The translations under genes and the position numbers were made by a program. The notes beneath the pieces are model-generated. The model was not told where the DNA came from. It worked only from the letters and a program-made list of their open reading frames with translations, and did not search any database. A DNA stretch of 17,010 nucleotides from Prevotella sp. UBA6387 (GTDB taxonomy: Bacteria; Bacteroidota; Bacteroidia; Bacteroidales; Bacteroidaceae): positions 27,707 to 44,716 of the forward strand of contig DJQL01000080.1 of assembly GCA_002437565.1 (NCBI GenBank), read 5' to 3'. Positions 14,434 to 17,010 of the stretch are shown here, in pieces; position 1 is the first letter of the stretch; the number at the start of each line of letters is the position of its first letter.

Positions 14434-15537
14434 TTATTTCTCTAACTTCTTGAGAACCTTTTCGAGTTCTATCCAATGTTCGTCGGTCATGGAGCTTGGC
14501 GTGAACAGGCTTATGCCATTTGCGCCAGCCGCGATCGATGACTCCACGGCCTCCTCTATCTCAGAAGGCAATAGCCCGGAGTTTTCAGGGTCTACAACCT
14601 TGTCCTTGTTTCTCCAGTCGTGGCATATGAAAAGGCCACTATACAGCAATGTGTTCTTTCCCTTGATGGACTCTGTCTCTTCCTTGGTTATCTTCCCAAC
14701 CCAGGCAGCAGGCTCCATATAAAAGTCGTTGTAGTTCATTGGGAACACGGCATCAAGTTTCCAGTTGTTCCATTGCTGGCGTACCATCCACTCTGCGTAG
14801 CTCTTGGGGCCGGGAAACACGTCTGCGCTTATTTTCTTCCCCTTTGCGTGGACGGCATCTGATATTTGGTTTACGAGGTCAGTCACCGCATTGCAGCGAA
14901 ACTGTGCCCATTCCTTTATCTTCGATGGGTCTGTCACCTTTGTAATGTCTATTCCGCTTTGTTTTTTAAAGGCTGCCACGCAATCGGGACAGTAGCAATA
15001 GTCTGCCTTGGCGTACTCTCCGTTCATTATAAGGCCGTATTTGTCCCATAATCCACGTGCGAGAATCACGTCGGCGTAGCGTATGTAGTCGAGTTGCACG
15101 TAGTCAACATCGGGTATTGAGGCTATTTCCTCAAACTTCTCCGTGAGGAACTTTTTCACATCTTCGTTGCGTGGGTCGAGCGTGGTGTAATAAGGCACGT
15201 AGGCTGGTTTGTCATAAGCCGACTCACCAAGACGGTTCACCGTGTACCAGCTCTTTGGCTTCCCGCCTTGCACCATGGTAGGTACCCATGCGTGGTATTC
15301 CAGTCCGACTTTTTTTGCAGCCTTTGAAGCAAGGCGAATTTTTTCAATGTCCATGCCGGCGTTCACACACACGCCAGTCACGCCATGCTTTTTCCATGCC
15401 TTGAAATCAGCTGTAAGGCTTTTCTCGTTAGCGTTCTGTTCAAGCCCAGTCCATGCGTATACTGGAATCTTTTTGCCTTTCGCACTTGCGAGCAAGGCCG
15501 TTAGTACCAATGTGAGGGTAAAAAACAGTTTTTTCAT
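14434..15537 (-). CDS. Secreted TIM-barrel glycosyl hydrolase-like protein (GHL10-like)
   Basis: The 367-residue product has a Sec signal peptide (MKKLFFTLTLVLTALLASA, cleavage after A19). The mature protein reads like a (beta/alpha)8 hydrolase barrel. IPVYAWTGLE is the first strand and HGVTGVCVNAG the second. YHAWVPTM follows. VDYVQLDYIRY (about residues 144-154) is like the DGI-H-DYIRYP of the GHL10 group. CYCPDC at 181-186 precedes AAFKKQSGID. KKISADVFPG and DAVFPMNYNDFY (262-272) are later strands, and GANGISLFTPSSMTDEHW closes it. Proteins of this kind act on glycans in the periplasm or outside the cell. The DYIRY Asp (D150) and DAVFPMNY Asp (D262) are candidate catalytic residues. It may be cotranscribed with the peroxiredoxin upstream, 99 bp away. 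Substrate is unknown. Confidence 0.8.
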   Translation of the reverse strand: MKKLFFTLTLVLTALLASAKGKKIPVYAWTGLEQNANEKSLTADFKAWKKHGVTGVCVNAGMDIEKIRLASKAAKKVGLEYHAWVPTMVQGGKPKSWYTVNRLGESAYDKPAYVPYYTTLDPRNEDVKKFLTEKFEEIASIPDVDYVQLDYIRYADVILARGLWDKYGLIMNGEYAKADYCYCPDCVAAFKKQSGIDITKVTDPSKIKEWAQFRCNAVTDLVNQISDAVHAKGKKISADVFPGPKSYAEWMVRQQWNNWKLDAVFPMNYNDFYMEPAAWVGKITKEETESIKGKNTLLYSGLFICHDWRNKDKVVDPENSGLLPSEIEEAVESSIAAGANGISLFTPSSMTDEHWIELEKVLKKLEK

Positions 15538-15636
15538 GTTGCTTAAAATAAAAATACCAATTTGTTGTGATAATTGTCTTTGTGCGGCGGTGAAAGTCTG
15601 CTCAGATGCAATAATCGATTTTGCAGCATTATGCCC

Positions 15637-16086
15637 TCATCCTAATATTTGGTTGGCATGTTCTTTCACCTTAATCTCTTTCGGTCCTATTATGCGGGTT
15701 ATGACACCTTGTTCATCTGCGATGAACGTAGTGCGGAATACACCCATAACTGTTTTGCCATACATCTTCTTTTCACCATATACACCGAGTTGCGTGACTA
15801 AGGTTCTCTCTGTGTCGCAGATGAGAGGGAATGGTAGGTTGTTTTTTTCTATGAACTTCTTGTGACTTTTGGCATCTTGTGTGCTCACGCCTATTACGAC
15901 ATATCCCTCTGATATAAAACGTTCGTAATTGTCTCGAAGATTACATGCCTCGTTGGTACATCCAGGCGTAGAATCACGAGGATAAACATAAAGCACAACC
16001 TTTTTGCCGCTCAACTGGGCAAGAGTCCATTCTTTTCCCTCTTGGTCAACGCCAAGGATTTCTGGCAATTTTTGTCCTATTTCCAT
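15637..16086 (-). CDS. bcp: Thioredoxin-dependent peroxiredoxin, BCP/PrxQ type
   Basis: The 149-residue cytosolic protein has the BCP/PrxQ thioredoxin-fold layout: LPEILGVDQEGKEWTLAQL, KKVVLYVYPRDSTPGCTNEAC with peroxidatic C43 and resolving C48 five residues apart, then YVVIGVSTQDAKSHKKF, LPFPLICD, and RTTFIADEQGVITRII. These enzymes reduce H2O2 and organic hydroperoxides using thioredoxin. The length is standard and both Cys are present, so it should be active. The ATG at 16084-16086 is preceded by AT-rich sequence with a near-match -7 box on the minus strand (TAACTTTA at 16126-16133). Its first 23 codons resemble the small ORF at 7263-7415. It is followed on the same strand by the glycosidase-like gene. 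Confidence 0.96.
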   Translation of the reverse strand: MEIGQKLPEILGVDQEGKEWTLAQLSGKKVVLYVYPRDSTPGCTNEACNLRDNYERFISEGYVVIGVSTQDAKSHKKFIEKNNLPFPLICDTERTLVTQLGVYGEKKMYGKTVMGVFRTTFIADEQGVITRIIGPKEIKVKEHANQILG

Positions 16087-16237
16087 AATCGTAAACTTTA
16101 ATGGTCTATAAATTCATTTAAAAAATAAAGTTACGACATTCTATCCTAAATTATGGAGTTTCAAGAAATGTTTAACAAAAATTATCAGGCACCGTGAACG
16201 CGTGAATTCGGTAATTAAGTGTAAAATTCAAATATTA

Positions 16238-16273
16238 TAAGGGGGGCTTGTCTGGAAAGACAAGCCCCCCTTA
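16238..16273 (-). terminator. GC-rich hairpin terminator with GGAA tetraloop
   Basis: TAAGGGGGGCTTGTCT (16238-16253) pairs perfectly over 16 bp with 16258-16273, closing a GGAA (GNRA) tetraloop. It lies 32 bp downstream of the beta-helix gene stop. Beyond it on the minus strand the DNA is AT-rich rather than a pure T run. The 150 bp between this hairpin and the peroxiredoxin start shows no other clear feature. Confidence 0.8.
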
Positions 16274-16305
16274 ATATTATAGTTGGACAAAATTCTTTTA
16301 AATGC

Positions 16306-17010
16306 TTACATCCACGCTCCGAATCTTGCGTTTGGCAATGGAGCTGTGAAGTAATAGTTCTGGTCGTTCTTGCTATCCAAGAAATTCACCTTCTTCATTC
16401 CGAAGAATGGAAGGCCATCCGGGAAGAGACGGACGAAATCAGTGACACCACCTGACAATGCCGGGCTGCCTTCCTTGAAATGGAAGTCCCAACTGGTGTC
16501 GAATGCCAGCGGAGCGCCTTGCTCCACATTATCTATCTCGCAGTTGATATTCATCTTATCACTTTGGTGAAAGTTCTTGAAGAGCGGATTAAGCTGACCA
16601 GCCACCGTGCTCTTGAGGTCGGTGTCGAACCAAATGCCGAGCGATGCACCTTTTGCCATCTGCTCCACGCCAGTCTCTGTGGAGGCGAAGTAATAGTTTG
16701 GCGTGAGACGACTGTGCTCCATGTCGGCACCATCCTGCTTAGGCTGCTTCAAGCCAAAGCGAGAATCATAGATGAGGTTGTTCACGAAGACAGGCTTCGC
16801 TGCCTTCTCCACCCATACGCTACCGCCTTTTTTGTTTTTGGAGCGACGCCAACCACAATCGACGATGGTATTGTTGTAGGCTGTCATCTCTGTCAATGGA
16901 ACAGCCTCGCTGTTGCCTGCATTCGAGATCTTGAAAGCATTGGTGCAAGCGTTGTAGATTATATTGTTGGCCACATCGAGTTTGCAGCCCGACTTCACGT
17001 TGATGGCCTC
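16306..17010 (-). CDS. Right-handed parallel beta-helix protein, C-terminal part, 5' end cut by window
   Basis: The reading frame is open to the right edge (the first visible residues are EAINVKSGCKL), so the start lies outside the window. The 234 visible residues show beta-helix rungs with repeated Asn-containing turns: LDVANNIIYNAC, MTAYNNTIVDCGW, PVFVNNLIYDSRFGL. This is the pattern of pectate-lyase-like and other polysaccharide-active parallel beta-helices. A non-repeat C-terminal segment follows (AGQLNPLFKNF, WDFHFKEGSPALSGG) and ends ARFGAWM. The LNPLF...F.L.pgSPal.gg motif is common at the end of Bacteroidota secreted beta-helix proteins. It is probably secreted or surface-exposed and acts on, or binds, plant or host glycans. 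No catalytic residues can be assigned from this part. The hairpin at 16238-16273 ends the transcript. Confidence 0.82.
   Translation of the reverse strand, partial: EAINVKSGCKLDVANNIIYNACTNAFKISNAGNSEAVPLTEMTAYNNTIVDCGWRRSKNKKGGSVWVEKAAKPVFVNNLIYDSRFGLKQPKQDGADMEHSRLTPNYYFASTETGVEQMAKGASLGIWFDTDLKSTVAGQLNPLFKNFHQSDKMNINCEIDNVEQGAPLAFDTSWDFHFKEGSPALSGGVTDFVRLFPDGLPFFGMKKVNFLDSKNDQNYYFTAPLPNARFGAWM

Noticed and set aside
15242..15865. 207-codon open frame on the plus strand
   Set aside because: It is antisense to the glycosidase-like and peroxiredoxin genes, both strongly supported, and bridges their intergenic region without any domain signal.

Overview
The window looks like a chromosomal segment from a Bacteroidales bacterium, most likely Prevotellaceae (Prevotella/Segatella-like). 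The signs are Bacteroidota promoters (TAnnTTTG -7 boxes, with a TTG-type -33 box about 20 nt upstream where it can be seen), no strong Shine-Dalgarno sites, a Bacteroidota-type LptD-like protein, a BACON-like lipoprotein, and extracytoplasmic carbohydrate-active or beta-helix proteins. Both window edges cut genes: asnB on the left and a beta-helix protein on the right.

Layout. 1-741 is the 3' end of asparagine synthase B. 934-1401 is an orphan small lipoprotein, followed by a short degenerate tandem repeat (1417-1506). 1514-2598 is a divergent pair, an HxlR-type regulator (-) and a cupin protein (+), sharing an intergenic region with clear inverted repeats and recognisable promoters; the cupin gene ends in an 18-bp-stem terminator. 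2901-7226 is a tight same-strand run: a PLD-like/SF2 helicase/DUF3427-type protein, a NUDIX (MutT-like) hydrolase and YaaA (peroxide stress). A 50-codon ORF resembling the first 23 codons of a peroxiredoxin gene follows, then a terminator that also serves a convergent tRNA-Arg(UCU) gene.

7819-14427 is a second same-strand run: LptD-like outer-membrane protein, a Cys/Met-metabolism PLP enzyme, a MalY/PatB-type C-S lyase and a MATE exporter, with gaps of 9 to 35 bp between genes. On the opposite strand lie a secreted TIM-barrel glycosidase-like protein (14434-15537), a BCP-type peroxiredoxin (15637-16086), a GNRA-capped hairpin, and the C-terminal part of a right-handed beta-helix protein running off the right edge.

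How the genes may work together. The helicase-NUDIX-YaaA run combines a DNA-processing ATPase with nucleotide-pool cleaning and peroxide protection, which suggests a role in oxidative DNA damage or possibly genome defence. The two PLP enzymes next to a MATE exporter suggest sulfur amino-acid turnover with possible export. Nothing here is clearly a phage, transposon, CRISPR array or integrated element. The least routine items are the helicase/NUDIX/YaaA operon and the peroxiredoxin-like gene fragment at its end.
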